Source: Pseudomonas fluorescens
GTDB lineage: Bacteria; Pseudomonadota; Gammaproteobacteria; Pseudomonadales; Pseudomonadaceae
Direction of reading: 5' to 3'
Length of the DNA: 64,000 bases
NCBI RefSeq assembly: GCF_003732425.1
Contig: NZ_MOBX01000013.1
Location: forward strand, 1,118,026-1,182,025
The notes under the pieces are model-generated. The model had not been told where the DNA came from, did no database searches, and worked only from the letters and a program-made list of their open reading frames with translations. The first letter of the stretch is position 1, and the number at the start of each line of letters is the position of its first letter. Positions 9,101 to 18,158 of the stretch are shown here, piece after piece. A program made the translations under genes and the position numbers.

Positions 9101-9871
9101 GTCGGCGCTCGGCTTGAACGCGTCGGAAGTGATGCGCACCTTGGCCGGCAGGTTTTCCACCAGCGGTTGCAACTCGCCGCTCAATTGGCCGTCGAGGTAA
9201 CCCCGGCTGTCGGCGTGCAGGTTAAGGGTTTTCAACAGGTCGCCGTCGATCTTCAACGCCAGCGCCCACGGCCCCGCGCCCGGTGACGGAAGCGTCAGGT
9301 CACCGGCGATGTTCAGCGGCCAGTTGCCGCTCGGTTCAAGGGTGCCGGACAGGTTCAGGCTGAGCTCGTCGCGCTGCAGCTTCACGCTGTCGATCTGCAT
9401 GCCCTTGGCGGTCCAGTGCGCCGCCAGTTGCAAGCCCTTGAGCTGTTCGCTGCCATTGAACAGCAGACTGCCAACCTGCACGTCGCCCAGTTCGATGGCC
9501 ACCGGCAATTGCAGATCCGGCAGTTTGATCGGGCCACTTTCAGTGGTTTCTTCACTCGGCGGGAATTGCAGAATGACCTGATCAGCCTTGAGCTGTTCGA
9601 TGCACAGCGTCATGCGCGTCAGGCACAGCGGCGACCAGGCGAAGATTGCCTGGTTCAGTTCGACGCGGCTGCTGTCCTGCTGCCAAATTAGATGATCGGC
9701 GCTCCATTGCCCGCCGAGGCGACCCTGGAAATTCTCCACGCTCAGCCCGGGTACCAGGCCCAACGCCCAACGGCTGCCCGCTTGCGTGCCGAGAACCGCG
9801 CTGATGCTCAATACAATCAACAACAGCAACGCCAGCAGCGTCAGTGCCGTTATTTTCAAACCACGCTTCAC
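6197..9871 (-). CDS. tamB: Translocation and assembly module inner-membrane protein TamB
   Basis: A 1224-residue AsmA-like protein with one N-terminal membrane anchor (about residues 7-30) and a very long periplasmic beta-taco region, ending in the conserved TamB/DUF490 domain (about 880-1224), where RLLFAGPIDQPYLDIEAIR and the final YVEAASGVASSLDIFYKRDF segment are typical. With TamA it bridges the periplasm and helps autotransporter and beta-barrel insertion and phospholipid transport. The start is GTG, overlapping the tamA stop as GTGA, so translation is coupled. Length agrees with E. coli TamB (1259). Confidence 0.93.
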   Translation of the reverse strand: MKRGLKITALTLLALLLLIVLSISAVLGTQAGSRWALGLVPGLSVENFQGRLGGQWSADHLIWQQDSSRVELNQAIFAWSPLCLTRMTLCIEQLKADQVILQFPPSEETTESGPIKLPDLQLPVAIELGDVQVGSLLFNGSEQLKGLQLAAHWTAKGMQIDSVKLQRDELSLNLSGTLEPSGNWPLNIAGDLTLPSPGAGPWALALKIDGDLLKTLNLHADSRGYLDGQLSGELQPLVENLPAKVRITSDAFKPSADLPDTLQLNQLVLTGEGDLKNGYQLNGNATLPADKGPVALLLQGKVDASGAQIAGLDLTANDKQSLKLTGSVDWSKGLSAQANINWQDFPWHRLYNEIDEPQVALRTFTGEVSYTDGQYLGNFAAALDGPAGAFTLSSPFSGSLKQIALPQLKMQAGQGKAEGHVNVQFADGIAWDTALELSALNPAYWVAELPGTLAGPLKSQGEMKNERLSLTADLDLKGKLRGQPAILQAKADGAGEQWNLNALQIRLGDNSINGKGSLQQKLSGQIDIKLSRLAQLWPQLRGQVSGQVNVAGTLKAPQGKLDLQGSQLAFQDNRLQSLNLDATLDSAQRAKIDLKGAGIQAGDTSLGTLTASAQGDIKNQKLNLDLIGPKLKLALGLDGNLDKGNWRGRLASGDIQAGGQDWKLQNPAKLERLADGKINFGAHCWMSGNASLCGEDQRLMPEPKLRYHLKQFPIESLAQWLPKDFAWQGKLNADLQLDLPASGPNGVVSIDASGGTLRMKEKDQWLDFPYQTLKLTSKLTPKRVDTELNFVGGKLGELMVQAQLNPLPKNKPLSGSFRLSGLDLSVARPFVPMVEKLTGRLNGSGTISGGLLAPLVNGTVQLSDGEVSGAELPMELQNLQLTAVIAGESVRLDGGWKSGKSGQGSLNGNVAWGQALVVDLALKGTQLPVSVEPYAKLEVAPDLKISMAGDELKIAGKVQVPRGEITVRELPPSTVKVSDDTIIVGAQTEEGKPPMAMKMDIDVVVGEDKLAFAGFGLTANVQGHVHIGDNMDTRGELWLNDGRYSAYGQRLSVRRARLLFAGPIDQPYLDIEAIRQTDDVIAGIRLSGSAEQPTTQIFSEPAMSQEQALSYLVLGRPLSTNGEDNNMLAQAALGLGLMGSSGVTSGLAKDLGIQDFQLDTQGSGDATSVVASGNITEKLSLRYGVGVFEPASTIALRYKLSKKVYVEAASGVASSLDIFYKRDF

Positions 9872-11595
9872 AGCTCAGGCCCCATGGAAAAGTGCAGCCG
9901 GATGCCGCCATCGTCGTCGAGTGCGTGGGCCAGGTCGAGGCGGATCGGCCCCACCGGCGAAACCCAGCGCACACCAATGCCGACCCCGGTCTTGAGGTTC
10001 GGCAGTTCGAGTTTGTTGAAGGAATTGCCCTGGTCGACGAAGGTCGCCACGCGCCATTTCTCGGCGATCGAGTATTGATACTCGACGCTGCCGGCAACCA
10101 TGTAGCGACCGCCGATGCGATCACCCTTGGAGTTTTCCGGGGACAGGCTCTGGTAGTCGTAGCCGCGCACACTCTGATCGCCACCGGCGAAAAAACGCAG
10201 CGATGGCGGAATCGAGTTGTAGCCGTTGGTGGCGCTGCCGCCGACCTGCACGCGACCGAGGAAGCGGTGTTTGTCGAACACGGTCGTCAGGCCTTTGACC
10301 AGCGCCGTGCCATATAAAAGGTTGTTGTCCGAGCCGAGGCCTTCTTTCGCCACTTTGCTTTCGAAGCTCAGGCGATAGCCGTTGTGCGGGTCGATGCGGT
10401 TGTCACTTTTCAGGTACGAGTAACTGATGCCGGGCATCAGCAAGGTACTCAGGCCCGAGTCATCGCCGAGTTCATATTCTTCGCGCTGCCATTTCAGCGA
10501 GATCACCCGCTGCCAGCCGCTCGGTAATTTGCTGTGCCATTCCGGGCCGAAGGTCAGCAGTTTGCTCAAGGTGTCGGAGCCGTCGATGTCTTCGAACTGA
10601 TAGCCACCGGCCCAGCGCAGTTTGTCGGTCAGCGGCGGGTCGAGCGGGATGTCGTAGAACAAGCCAACGTTTTGCCGTGGTGCCGAAAGCTCGGCTTCCC
10701 AGCCATAACTGTCGCCTTGCGGGTTGACCCAATGGCGCGTCCAGTTGGCTTTGATGCGCGGGCCGACGTCGGTCGAATAACCGAGGCCCAGGCCCATCGT
10801 CCGTGGTTTGCGCGTGTCGAGTTTGACGTCCACCGGGATCACGTCGTTCTGCGCTGCGGTCGGTGCGGCATCGACGCGTATGCCTTCGAAATAGCCACTC
10901 GATTGCAGATCGCGGTTCAATTCGGCGATCAGTTCGGAGTCGTAGGGTTCGCCTTCCTTGAACGGCACCATGCGTTGCAGCAGGTCTTCGTCGAACGGCG
11001 TGTCACCTTCGAATTTGACTTTGCCCAGCGCATAACGCGGGCCGCTTTCGTAGATCAGTTCGATGTCGGCCACCCCGGCGCGCGGGTCGACCATGAGTTT
11101 TTGGCTAGTAAAGTGGCCGCTGAAGAAACCGAAGCGCGAGGCCTGATTCTGAATAAGTCTTTTGGCGTCTTCGTAACGGCCATGGTTGAGCACCGCGCCG
11201 GACTTGAGCGCGTCGCTTTTCGGTACACGAAAGGATTTGAGGGAGGCAGCCGGGCCGTCGACACGAATGGTCACGTTGCGCAGGTGAATCGGCTCGCCGG
11301 GATCGATGTTCAGCACCAGGCGCGGCTTGTCGCCACCCTTGACGTCACTTTCGATCTGCGGCTGGTAGTAGCCCAACGCCTGGGCCGCTTTGCGCGCCTG
11401 CTCTTCGGCACCGCGACTGAAGCGCTGCAGGGCTTCTTCGTCACGGTCGCCGAGGCCGCCGATATAGCCTTCTATATTGGCTTTAAGTTCATCGTTGGAC
11501 GGTTTGATCCGCACGTCCAATTCACTTTGCGCCAGCGCCGCGCAGCTGGTTAACAGCATGAGCACGCCACTGGTAAATCTTCCTGGAAACTTCAT
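9868..11595 (-). CDS. tamA: Outer-membrane assembly factor TamA
   Basis: An Omp85-family barrel of 575 residues. I place the start at ATG 11595 because it gives a clean signal peptide (MKFPGRFTSGVLMLLTSCAALA); the frame is open further upstream but without a signal. Three POTRA domains (about 25-260) are followed by a 16-strand barrel with the family motif RFFAGGDQSVRGYDY near 455 and a C-terminal FSMGPEL ending close to an aromatic. It partners the TamB encoded next. No strong Shine-Dalgarno sequence is visible before the chosen ATG. Confidence 0.92.
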   Translation of the reverse strand: MKFPGRFTSGVLMLLTSCAALAQSELDVRIKPSNDELKANIEGYIGGLGDRDEEALQRFSRGAEEQARKAAQALGYYQPQIESDVKGGDKPRLVLNIDPGEPIHLRNVTIRVDGPAASLKSFRVPKSDALKSGAVLNHGRYEDAKRLIQNQASRFGFFSGHFTSQKLMVDPRAGVADIELIYESGPRYALGKVKFEGDTPFDEDLLQRMVPFKEGEPYDSELIAELNRDLQSSGYFEGIRVDAAPTAAQNDVIPVDVKLDTRKPRTMGLGLGYSTDVGPRIKANWTRHWVNPQGDSYGWEAELSAPRQNVGLFYDIPLDPPLTDKLRWAGGYQFEDIDGSDTLSKLLTFGPEWHSKLPSGWQRVISLKWQREEYELGDDSGLSTLLMPGISYSYLKSDNRIDPHNGYRLSFESKVAKEGLGSDNNLLYGTALVKGLTTVFDKHRFLGRVQVGGSATNGYNSIPPSLRFFAGGDQSVRGYDYQSLSPENSKGDRIGGRYMVAGSVEYQYSIAEKWRVATFVDQGNSFNKLELPNLKTGVGIGVRWVSPVGPIRLDLAHALDDDGGIRLHFSMGPEL

Positions 11596-11661
11596 AGGCG
11601 CGGATGCTATCACGGGCTTGGGAGCGTGATAGAACAGGAAATTTCCCAAGAAGTTCGATTG

Positions 11662-12312
11662 TTATGCTGTTGCAGTTTGTAACACCTGCGGATTGGCGTG
11701 GAAAAATACGTGTTCGCGCACCGGCCCGACGGCAACTTCGCCGATCTCTTCGTATCCCTGCCTTTTATAGAATTCCAGATAACGCGGGTTGCCGGTGTCG
11801 AGCACCACACCCTGCGAGGTTTCGTCGACGGCGCACCAGTTGTGGACCGCCGTCAGCAATTGCTCGCCGAAATGTTTGCCCTGAAATTGTGGGTGAATGC
11901 CCAGCAGCGGCAGCATGTGCACCGAATCACTGGGCACGCAGGCGGCGACGGCATCGTGGTATTCCAGATAGCGGCGGGTGCAGCGGAAACCGGTGCTGAG
12001 CACCATGCGCAGGCGCCACGCCCAACTTTCGGTGATGCCCAGGCGCCGTTGTGGCGGCGCGATCAGCGCGATGCCGATCAGGCGGTCGTTGACCAGCAGG
12101 CCGATGGCGGGCAGGTCCTGCAGAAAGTGTTGCTTGACCAGTTCCCGCACCGTCGCCCGCACCCGTTGCTCATAGCCGGGGCGCTCGGCTTCGAACAGGT
12201 AGCCGAACGTTGGCTCGTGGCGATAGGCCTGATAGAGCAGCGAGCGGGCTTCGCGTGAGTAGCCGCGGTCGAGCATATGAATGTCGGCGATGGCGGTCTG
12301 GGTTTCAGGCAT
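11662..12312 (-). CDS. GNAT-family N-acetyltransferase
   Basis: A 216-residue protein of the GCN5-related acetyltransferase fold. The acetyl-CoA binding stretch LLGIHPQFQGKHFGEQLL (about residues 143-160) fits motif A (Q/R-x-x-G-x-G/A), followed by VLDTGNPRYLEFYKRQGYEE, the motif B region in which a residue near the C-terminus often ends a Tyr-containing strand. The start at 12312 has GGGGAGA nine bases ahead; the longer open frame upstream runs through a REPIN and is not coding. The acceptor substrate cannot be predicted. Confidence 0.85.
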   Translation of the reverse strand: MPETQTAIADIHMLDRGYSREARSLLYQAYRHEPTFGYLFEAERPGYEQRVRATVRELVKQHFLQDLPAIGLLVNDRLIGIALIAPPQRRLGITESWAWRLRMVLSTGFRCTRRYLEYHDAVAACVPSDSVHMLPLLGIHPQFQGKHFGEQLLTAVHNWCAVDETSQGVVLDTGNPRYLEFYKRQGYEEIGEVAVGPVREHVFFHANPQVLQTATA

Positions 12313-12432
12313 GACGGTGATTCTCCCCGGGGCGCGTTCAAATGGCGGCGCTCTTGTTGGTACGAACCTTGTGGCAGTGACACAGTTCCCCACAGGTATA
12401 GACCAACCCTGGATCTTCATCGATTTTGCTGG

Positions 12433-12506
12433 CCTCTTCGCGAGCGGGCTCGCTCCCACATTTAGACCGCGCCCCCCTGTGGGAGCGAGCCTGCTCGCGA
12501 AGAGGC
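12433..12506. repeat. REPIN-type inverted repeat, family A
   Basis: Close-set inverted arms (CTCTTCGCGAGCGGGCTCGC and its inverse) separated by only about 20 bases, between the divergent acetyltransferase and xthA genes. Confidence 0.85.
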
Positions 12507-12607
12507 CGGTACTGGCAGCACAAATCCCACAGGCCAAAATGATTTCTCCCACACTGGCCCATCTCCCCCATGTCAGCTAGCATCGCCCTTTTGCCAGGAC
12601 TGCCGAC

Positions 12608-13420
12608 ATGAAGATCGTTTCCTTCAACATCAACGGACTGCGCGCCCGTCCGCATCAGCTGGCAGCGCTGATCGAAAAACACCAGCCAGACGTGATCGGC
12701 CTGCAGGAAACCAAGGTCCACGACGACCAGTTTCCGCTCGAAGAAGTCCGCGCCCTCGGCTACCACGTGTACTTCCACGGCCAGAAAGGCCATTACGGCG
12801 TGGCGATGCTCTCGCGCCAGGAACCGATCGCCATCCATAAAGGTTTCGCCACCGACGAAGAGGACGCTCAGCGCCGCTTTATCTGGGGCACCTTCGCCGA
12901 CGCCAATGGCGTGCCGGTGACCATCATGAACGGCTATTTCCCCCAGGGTGAAAGCCGCGACCACCCGACCAAATTCCCCGCCAAGCAGCGCTTCTACAGC
13001 GACCTGCAGGCACTGCTGGAAAGCCAGTTCCACAACGAACAGCCGCTGGTGGTGATGGGCGATGTGAACATCTCCCCGGAAGACTGCGACATCGGCATCG
13101 GCCCGGACAACATGAAGCGCTGGCTGAAAACCGGCAAATGCAGCTTCCTGCCGGAAGAGCGCGAGTGGATGGCACGCTTGAAGAACTGGGGTCTGACCGA
13201 CAGCTATCGCCACCTGAACCCGGACGTGACCGACATGTTCAGCTGGTTCGACTACCGCAGCCGTGGGTTTGAGGATGAGCCGAAACGTGGGCTGCGCATC
13301 GACGTGATTCTGGCATCCCATGGTTTGTTGCCACGGGTGAAGGCCGCCGGTGTCGACTACGAACTGCGCGGGATGGAGAAGCCTTCCGATCATGCGCCGA
13401 TCTGGCTGGAACTCAGCTGA
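12608..13420 (+). CDS. xthA: Exodeoxyribonuclease III
   Basis: A 270-residue AP endonuclease/3'-5' exonuclease of the EEP fold, acting in base-excision repair of abasic and oxidised sites. Motifs in order: [13 protein letters not shown] at the N-terminus, [10 protein letters not shown] with the metal-binding Glu near residue 34, [15 protein letters not shown] near 57, [13 protein letters not shown] near 151 (catalytic Asp and Asn) and [10 protein letters not shown] at the C-terminus (catalytic Asp-His). Length equals E. coli XthA (268). ATG follows AGGA. Confidence 0.95.
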   Translation: MKIVSFNINGLRARPHQLAALIEKHQPDVIGLQETKVHDDQFPLEEVRALGYHVYFHGQKGHYGVAMLSRQEPIAIHKGFATDEEDAQRRFIWGTFADANGVPVTIMNGYFPQGESRDHPTKFPAKQRFYSDLQALLESQFHNEQPLVVMGDVNISPEDCDIGIGPDNMKRWLKTGKCSFLPEEREWMARLKNWGLTDSYRHLNPDVTDMFSWFDYRSRGFEDEPKRGLRIDVILASHGLLPRVKAAGVDYELRGMEKPSDHAPIWLELS

Positions 13421-13432
13421 TATCAGCCAGGA

Positions 13433-13513
13433 TCAAAAGATCGCAGCCTTCGGCAGCTCCTACAGGGGAACGCATTCCAAATGTAGAAGCTGCCGAAGGC
13501 TGCGATCTTTTGA
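13433..13513. repeat. Inverted repeat, family D (terminator-like)
   Basis: Long imperfect hairpin with arms TCAAAAGATCGCAGCCTTCG and its inverse, CGAAGGCTGCGATCTTTTGA, around about 40 bases. It sits just after the xthA stop and ends in a short T run, so it may serve as its terminator. A second member is at 34734-34827. Confidence 0.75.
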
Positions 13514-13583
13514 CCTGTCATTTTTTGGTCATGCGCCTGACTTAATCTCCCCGGCAATCCCCTTGGCTTGATTCGGTGCCGGC

Positions 13584-14918
13584 ATGACCCTGCGTGTTTT
13601 GTGCGTTTTTCTCTTGAGTGCCTGGCTGACGGTTTCTGCCGCCGCCCTGCCCCTTCCTGAAAACGGCCCGGCATTGCGTATTCAGGGTTCCAACACCATC
13701 GGCGCCGAGCTCGGCCCGGCACTGGTCGAAGGCCTGCTGCAAGCGCAAGGCCTGCTGAAAATCCACCGCGAAACCCCGGACAGCGCCAACGAACTGCGGA
13801 TCGTCGGCCAGACCAGCGAAGGTCAACGCGTGGTCGTTGAAGTCGCCGCCCACGGTTCCAGCACCGGTTTCACCGCGTTGAAAAATGCCAGCGCCGACCT
13901 GGCCGCGTCTTCCCGCGAGATCAAGGACAGTGAGCTACAGACCTTGCAATCACTGGGCGATCTGAAAAGCCCTGCCGCCGAACAAGTCATCGCCATCGAT
14001 GGCCTGGCGATCATCCTTCATCCCGACAATCCGCTGCAGCAACTCGACACCGAGCAACTGGCGCGGATCTTCGCCGGCGAGGTGAAAACCTGGGAAGACC
14101 TTGGCGGGCGGGGCGGCGCGATTCATTTATATGCGCGCGATGATCAGTCCGGCACCTATGACACGTTTAAGGAACTGGTCCTCAGCCGTCGTGGGAAAAT
14201 TCTGAACAGCGCCGCGAAACGCTTTGAATCCAGTGAGCAATTATCCGACGCCGTCAGCGCGGATCCGCAAGGCATCGGTTTCATCGGTTTGCCCTATGTA
14301 CGCCAAGCCAAAGCCGTGTCGATTGCTGATGGCGCATCGCAGTCGATGCTGCCGCTCAATAGCCTGATCGCTACCGAAGACTATCCATTGTCGCGGCGGT
14401 TGTTCTTCTATCTACCGCCCGAAAGCAGCAATCCTTGGGCGAAGGCGTTGGTGACGTTCACGCAAAGTCGTCAGGGCCAGGCGATTGTCGCGGCAAACGG
14501 TTTTATCAGTCAGACCGTGCATGCCATGAGCGTTGCGCCGAATGCGCTGATGCCCGAGGGCTATCAATCCCTCAGCCGTCACGCCCAACGTCTGACGGTG
14601 AATTTCCGCTTTGAAGAAGGCAGCGCGACGCTCGATAACAAGGCGCGTCAGGATCTGGCGCGGGTGTTCGACTATATAAAGCGCCATGACAAGACCGAAC
14701 GCGCGGTGACGCTGGTGGGTTTTGGTGATGCCAAGGACGACCCGGCACGGGCGGATCTGCTGTCGAAGCTGCGGGCGATGGCCGTGCGGCGGGAGTTGGT
14801 GAAAAACGGCGTAGTGTTGCGCGAGGTTCGCGGGTTTGGCGCGTTGATGCCGGTGGCGGCGAACAATGCGGATGAGGGAAGGATCAAGAATCGGCGGGTT
14901 GAGGTTTGGGTGTACTGA
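13584..14918 (+). CDS. PstS-like substrate-binding protein fused to an OmpA domain
   Basis: A 444-residue exported protein. It has a signal peptide (about 1-22, cut after AAALP), then a PBP-like phosphate-binding fold (about 25-305) beginning RIQGSNTIGAELGPALVEG, with DGLAIILHPDNP near 140 and YARDDQSGTYDTFKELVL near 181, and a C-terminal OmpA/peptidoglycan-binding domain (about 330-444) with NFRFEEGSATLDNKAR, LVGFGD and the closing NRRVEVWV. The fusion should anchor a ligand-binding domain to the cell wall. Ligand is not known; phosphate is only suggested by homology. No pst transport genes are adjacent. Confidence 0.85.
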   Translation: MTLRVLCVFLLSAWLTVSAAALPLPENGPALRIQGSNTIGAELGPALVEGLLQAQGLLKIHRETPDSANELRIVGQTSEGQRVVVEVAAHGSSTGFTALKNASADLAASSREIKDSELQTLQSLGDLKSPAAEQVIAIDGLAIILHPDNPLQQLDTEQLARIFAGEVKTWEDLGGRGGAIHLYARDDQSGTYDTFKELVLSRRGKILNSAAKRFESSEQLSDAVSADPQGIGFIGLPYVRQAKAVSIADGASQSMLPLNSLIATEDYPLSRRLFFYLPPESSNPWAKALVTFTQSRQGQAIVAANGFISQTVHAMSVAPNALMPEGYQSLSRHAQRLTVNFRFEEGSATLDNKARQDLARVFDYIKRHDKTERAVTLVGFGDAKDDPARADLLSKLRAMAVRRELVKNGVVLREVRGFGALMPVAANNADEGRIKNRRVEVWVY

Positions 14919-14936
14919 ACTGCAAGCTGAACCGCT

Positions 14937-15073
14937 GTTGTGGCGAGGGAGCTCGCTCCCGCTGGGTTGCGAAGCGACCCCATAACCAGACAACTCGGTT
15001 TTGACAGCTATACCGAGTCGTCCGGATTTACGACTGCTGCGCAGCCGAGCGGGAGCACGCTCCCTCGCCACAC
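14937..15073. repeat. REPIN-type inverted repeat, family B
   Basis: Arms TGTTGTGGCGAGGGAGCTCG and its inverse about 90 bases apart, between two converging genes. It may provide bidirectional termination. Confidence 0.8.
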
Positions 15074-15077
15074 TGAA

Positions 15078-16307
15078 TCAGCGTTCGCTACGCAGCATTT
15101 CCTTCGGCACATACTTGCCGATCTCGAACTTGCCGATTGCCGCGCGGTGCACTTCGTCCGGTCCATCGGCCAGGCGCAATGTGCGTTGCATCGCATACAT
15201 GTAGGCCAGCGGGAAATCGTTCGATACACCTGCCCCGCCGTGCATCTGGATCGCCCGATCAATCACCCGCAGCGCGACGTTCGGTGCGACGACTTTGATC
15301 TGCGCGATCTCGCTCTTCGCCACTTTGTTACCCACGGTGTCCATCATGTACGCCGCTTTCAATGTCAGCAGACGGGCCATGTCGATTTCCATCCGCGAGT
15401 CGGCGATCTTGTCGACGTTACCGCCCAGACGCGCCAGCGGTTTGCCGAACGCAGTGCGGCTTACCGCACGTTTGCACATCAATTCCAGTGCACGCTCAGC
15501 CATGCCGATCGAGCGCATGCAGTGGTGAATTCGGCCTGGGCCAAGGCGACCTTGCGCAATTTCAAAGCCGCGTCCTTCACCCAACAGTACGTTTTCGTAC
15601 GGCACACGTACGTTGTCGAACAGTACTTCAGCGTGGCCGTGTGGTGCGTCGTCGTAACCGAATACCGGCAATGGACGGACGATTTTCACCCCGGGGGTGT
15701 CGACCGGCACGAGGATCATCGAGTGCTGCGCATGGCGCGGTGCATCGGGATTGCTCAGGCCCATGAAAATCAGGATTTTGCAGCGCGGATCGCAGGCGCC
15801 GGAGGTCCACCATTTTTTGCCGTTGATCACCCACTCGTCGCCATCACGCACGGCGCGGGCGGCCATGTTGGTCGCGTCAGAAGAGGCCACGTCCGGTTCG
15901 GTCATGGCGAATGCCGAGCGGATCTCGCCGCGCAGCAGCGGTTCGAGCCAGCGCTGTTTCTGTTCTTCGTTGGCGTAGCGCACCAGCACTTCCATGTTGC
16001 CGGTATCCGGCGCCGAGCAGTTGAACGGCTCCGGGCCGAGCAGCGAGCGGCCCATGATTTCGGCTAATGGCGCGTATTCGAGGTTGCTCAGGCCGGCACC
16101 GAGTTCCGACTCAGGCAGAAACAAATTCCACAAACCTTCGGCCTTGGCCTTGGCTTTCAGCTCTTCCATGATCGCCGTCGGCTGCCAGCGATCGCCTTCG
16201 GCAACCTGGCGTTCGAATATCGCCTCAGCCGGGTAAACGTAAGTGTCCATGAACGCGGTCACGCGCTCACGCAGTTCTTGCACCTTGGGCGAATAAGCGA
16301 AATCCAT
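15078..16307 (-). CDS. Acyl-CoA dehydrogenase
   Basis: A 409-residue FAD enzyme that alpha,beta-desaturates an acyl-CoA thioester. It contains the family signatures [15 protein letters not shown] near 133, [11 protein letters not shown] near 160, the second signature region with [16 protein letters not shown] near 361, and [12 protein letters not shown] near 383. The sequence resembles the ACAD10/11-like subgroup more than short-chain or isovaleryl enzymes, so the substrate may be a longer or modified acyl chain. Start ATG follows GGGAG. The divergent LysR gene next door is a candidate regulator. Confidence 0.9.
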   Translation of the reverse strand: MDFAYSPKVQELRERVTAFMDTYVYPAEAIFERQVAEGDRWQPTAIMEELKAKAKAEGLWNLFLPESELGAGLSNLEYAPLAEIMGRSLLGPEPFNCSAPDTGNMEVLVRYANEEQKQRWLEPLLRGEIRSAFAMTEPDVASSDATNMAARAVRDGDEWVINGKKWWTSGACDPRCKILIFMGLSNPDAPRHAQHSMILVPVDTPGVKIVRPLPVFGYDDAPHGHAEVLFDNVRVPYENVLLGEGRGFEIAQGRLGPGRIHHCMRSIGMAERALELMCKRAVSRTAFGKPLARLGGNVDKIADSRMEIDMARLLTLKAAYMMDTVGNKVAKSEIAQIKVVAPNVALRVIDRAIQMHGGAGVSNDFPLAYMYAMQRTLRLADGPDEVHRAAIGKFEIGKYVPKEMLRSER

Positions 16308-16492
16308 GAGCAGCTCCCGATGGTTAAGGCAGTTCTTGAGCGGAGGTTGTTTAAGCCATGCAATCGATGCTAGAACAGCGTTGATAATTTACCTAGCCTA
16401 TTCTCGGCGTGTATAAACATTCATCACCGATATATGATCGACTGATTGCCAGCCCCTAAAACACCGCCCTAAATAACAAGAGAAGCCGCGTT

Positions 16493-17422
16493 ATGAATCT
16501 GAGTAAGGTCGACCTCAACCTTTTCATCGTCTTCGACGCGATCTACACCGAAGCCAATCTGACCCGCGCCGGGCAGATTGTCGGCATCACCCAGCCTGCG
16601 GTGTCCAACGCCTTGGCACGGTTGCGCGAAACCTTCAACGATCCGCTGTTCGTGCGCACAGCTCAGGGCATGGTGCCGACGCCAATGGCGCAGAACATCA
16701 TCGGCCCGGTGCGCAACGCCCTGTCGTTGCTGCGCGTGTCGGTTCAGGAAAGCCGCATTTTCAACCCGGCGCAAGCGGTCAAGACCTACCGCATCAGCAT
16801 GACCGACCTCACCGAGGCGGTGATTCTGCCGCCGCTGTTCCAGCGCCTGCGTCGTCTGGCGCCGACGGTGATCATCGAAAGCTTCCTGTCCAAACGCCGC
16901 GAGACCACCAAAGAGCTGGCCGCCGGGCGCCTGGATTTTGCCGTGGATGCGCCGCTCAACACCGACCCGCAAGTGCGCCACGTCAAGCTGATGGAAGACC
17001 GTTACGTGTGTGCGATGCGCAAGGGGCATCCGATGGCGAGCAAGGAAAAACTCTCGCTGGATGATTACTTGTCGCTGACCCATATCCACATTTCCAGCCG
17101 TCGCAGTGGTCTGGGTTATGTCGATCTGGCCCTGGGAAAAATGGGCATTCAGCGCAAGATTGCCCTGCGTTCACAGCACTATTTGATGGCGTCGCAAGTG
17201 ATGCAGCAGACTGATATGGTGATGACCGTGCCGGAGCGTTTTGCCCGTCGCCATGAGCTGCAGGCGTTTAACCTGCCGGTGAATGATGTGCCGCCGGTGG
17301 AGACGCACCTGTACTGGCATGAAAGCACTGACCAGGATCCGGCAAATCGCTGGATGCGCGAGCAGATGATCGAGTTGTGCCAACAGGTCACGGCGCAGGA
17401 GAAGAAGCTGGATAAGGTGTAG
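16493..17422 (+). CDS. LysR-family regulator, NodD/LeuO-like
   Basis: A 309-residue LysR protein. The helix-turn-helix is LTRAGQIVGITQPAVSNALARLR (about 24-46 by position), followed by FNDPLFVRTAQGMVPTP, typical of the NodD/LeuO subgroup. The effector-binding half spans about 90-300. It is transcribed away from the acyl-CoA dehydrogenase gene with about 185 bases between them, the common layout of a LysR regulator and its target. Effector unknown. Start ATG follows GAGAAG. Confidence 0.88.
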   Translation: MNLSKVDLNLFIVFDAIYTEANLTRAGQIVGITQPAVSNALARLRETFNDPLFVRTAQGMVPTPMAQNIIGPVRNALSLLRVSVQESRIFNPAQAVKTYRISMTDLTEAVILPPLFQRLRRLAPTVIIESFLSKRRETTKELAAGRLDFAVDAPLNTDPQVRHVKLMEDRYVCAMRKGHPMASKEKLSLDDYLSLTHIHISSRRSGLGYVDLALGKMGIQRKIALRSQHYLMASQVMQQTDMVMTVPERFARRHELQAFNLPVNDVPPVETHLYWHESTDQDPANRWMREQMIELCQQVTAQEKKLDKV

Positions 17423-17442
17423 GCTTTTTACCGCGTTATCGT

Positions 17443-17522
17443 TCTTCGCGAGCAGGCTCGCTCCCACAGAGGATTTGTGAACGCCACATAACCTGTGGGA
17501 GCGAGCCTGCTCGCGAAGAGGC
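17443..17522. repeat. REPIN-type inverted repeat, family A
   Basis: Arms TTCTTCGCGAGCAGGCTCGC and its inverse about 30 bases apart, after the LysR gene and just before the liuR promoter. Confidence 0.85.
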
Positions 17523-17550
17523 CGGCACTGACAACAACGATCCATCCCGC

Positions 17551-17566
17551 TTGACGTAAACGTCAA
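17551..17566 (+). promoter_or_regulatory. LiuR-type operator upstream of liuR
   Basis: TTGACGTAAACGTCAA is a 16-base near-perfect palindrome, 43 bases before the liuR start, and matches the palindromes before liuA. Its first half also reads as a -35 (TTGACG), with TAGCTT at 17575-17580 as a weak -10. This points to autoregulation of liuR-liuE. Confidence 0.75.
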
Positions 17567-17608
17567 CCTGCCATTAGCTTAGCGCCAAGACCTTTTTCGA
17601 GCGCTTCC

Positions 17609-18010
17609 ATGAGTAGCCAGACTTACAGCATTTCCGACCTCGCCCGCGAGCTGGACATCACCACCCGGGCGATCCGCTTTTATGAAGAGCAAGGCCTGCT
17701 CAGCCCTGAGCGCCGTGGCCAGGAACGCATCTATTCACCGCGCGACAAGGTCAGCCTGAAGCTGATCCTGCGCGGCAAGCGCATCGGCTTCTCGCTGGCC
17801 GAGTGCCGCGAACTGATCGAACTCTACGACCCGTCCAGCGGTAACACCAAACAGCTCAACAGCATGCTGGCGAAAATCAGCGAGCGCCGCGAGCAGCTTG
17901 AGCAGCAGTTGCTGGATATCGAACAGATGAAGCTGGAACTCGATACCGCTGAAGAGCGCTGTGTGCAGGCGCTCGAGCAGACGCTCAAGAGCCAGCAAGC
18001 CGTTCAGTAA
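17609..18010 (+). CDS. liuR: MerR-family regulator of leucine catabolism, LiuR
   Basis: A 133-residue MerR protein: winged helix-turn-helix at 1-75 (YSISDLARELDITTRAIRFY, then the wing GQERIYSPRD) and a C-terminal dimerisation coiled coil (about 85-130) without metal-binding cysteines. LiuR in Pseudomonas controls the liu genes in response to branched-chain catabolites. Its gene lies directly ahead of the HMG-CoA lyase gene, with a REPIN in between, and a palindrome of the liu type precedes it. Confidence 0.88.
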   Translation: MSSQTYSISDLARELDITTRAIRFYEEQGLLSPERRGQERIYSPRDKVSLKLILRGKRIGFSLAECRELIELYDPSSGNTKQLNSMLAKISERREQLEQQLLDIEQMKLELDTAEERCVQALEQTLKSQQAVQ

Positions 18011-18020
18011 CAACCCCATT

Positions 18021-18115
18021 CCCTGTGGGAGCGAGCCTGCTCGCGAATGCGCCGGGTCAATCACCATAGATGTTGAATGACAAATTGCATTCGCGAGCAG
18101 GCTCGCTCCCACAGG
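18021..18115. repeat. REPIN-type inverted repeat, family A
   Basis: Arms CCTGTGGGAGCGAGCCTGCT and its inverse about 45 bases apart, filling most of the gap between liuR and liuE. Confidence 0.85.
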
Positions 18116-18158
18116 GGGATATCCGCTGATTTCAGATAACTACAGCAGGTCAACCGCC

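Noticed and set aside
12338..13393. 351-codon minus-strand frame over xthA
   Set aside because: Runs through a REPIN and opposite xthA, with no motif.
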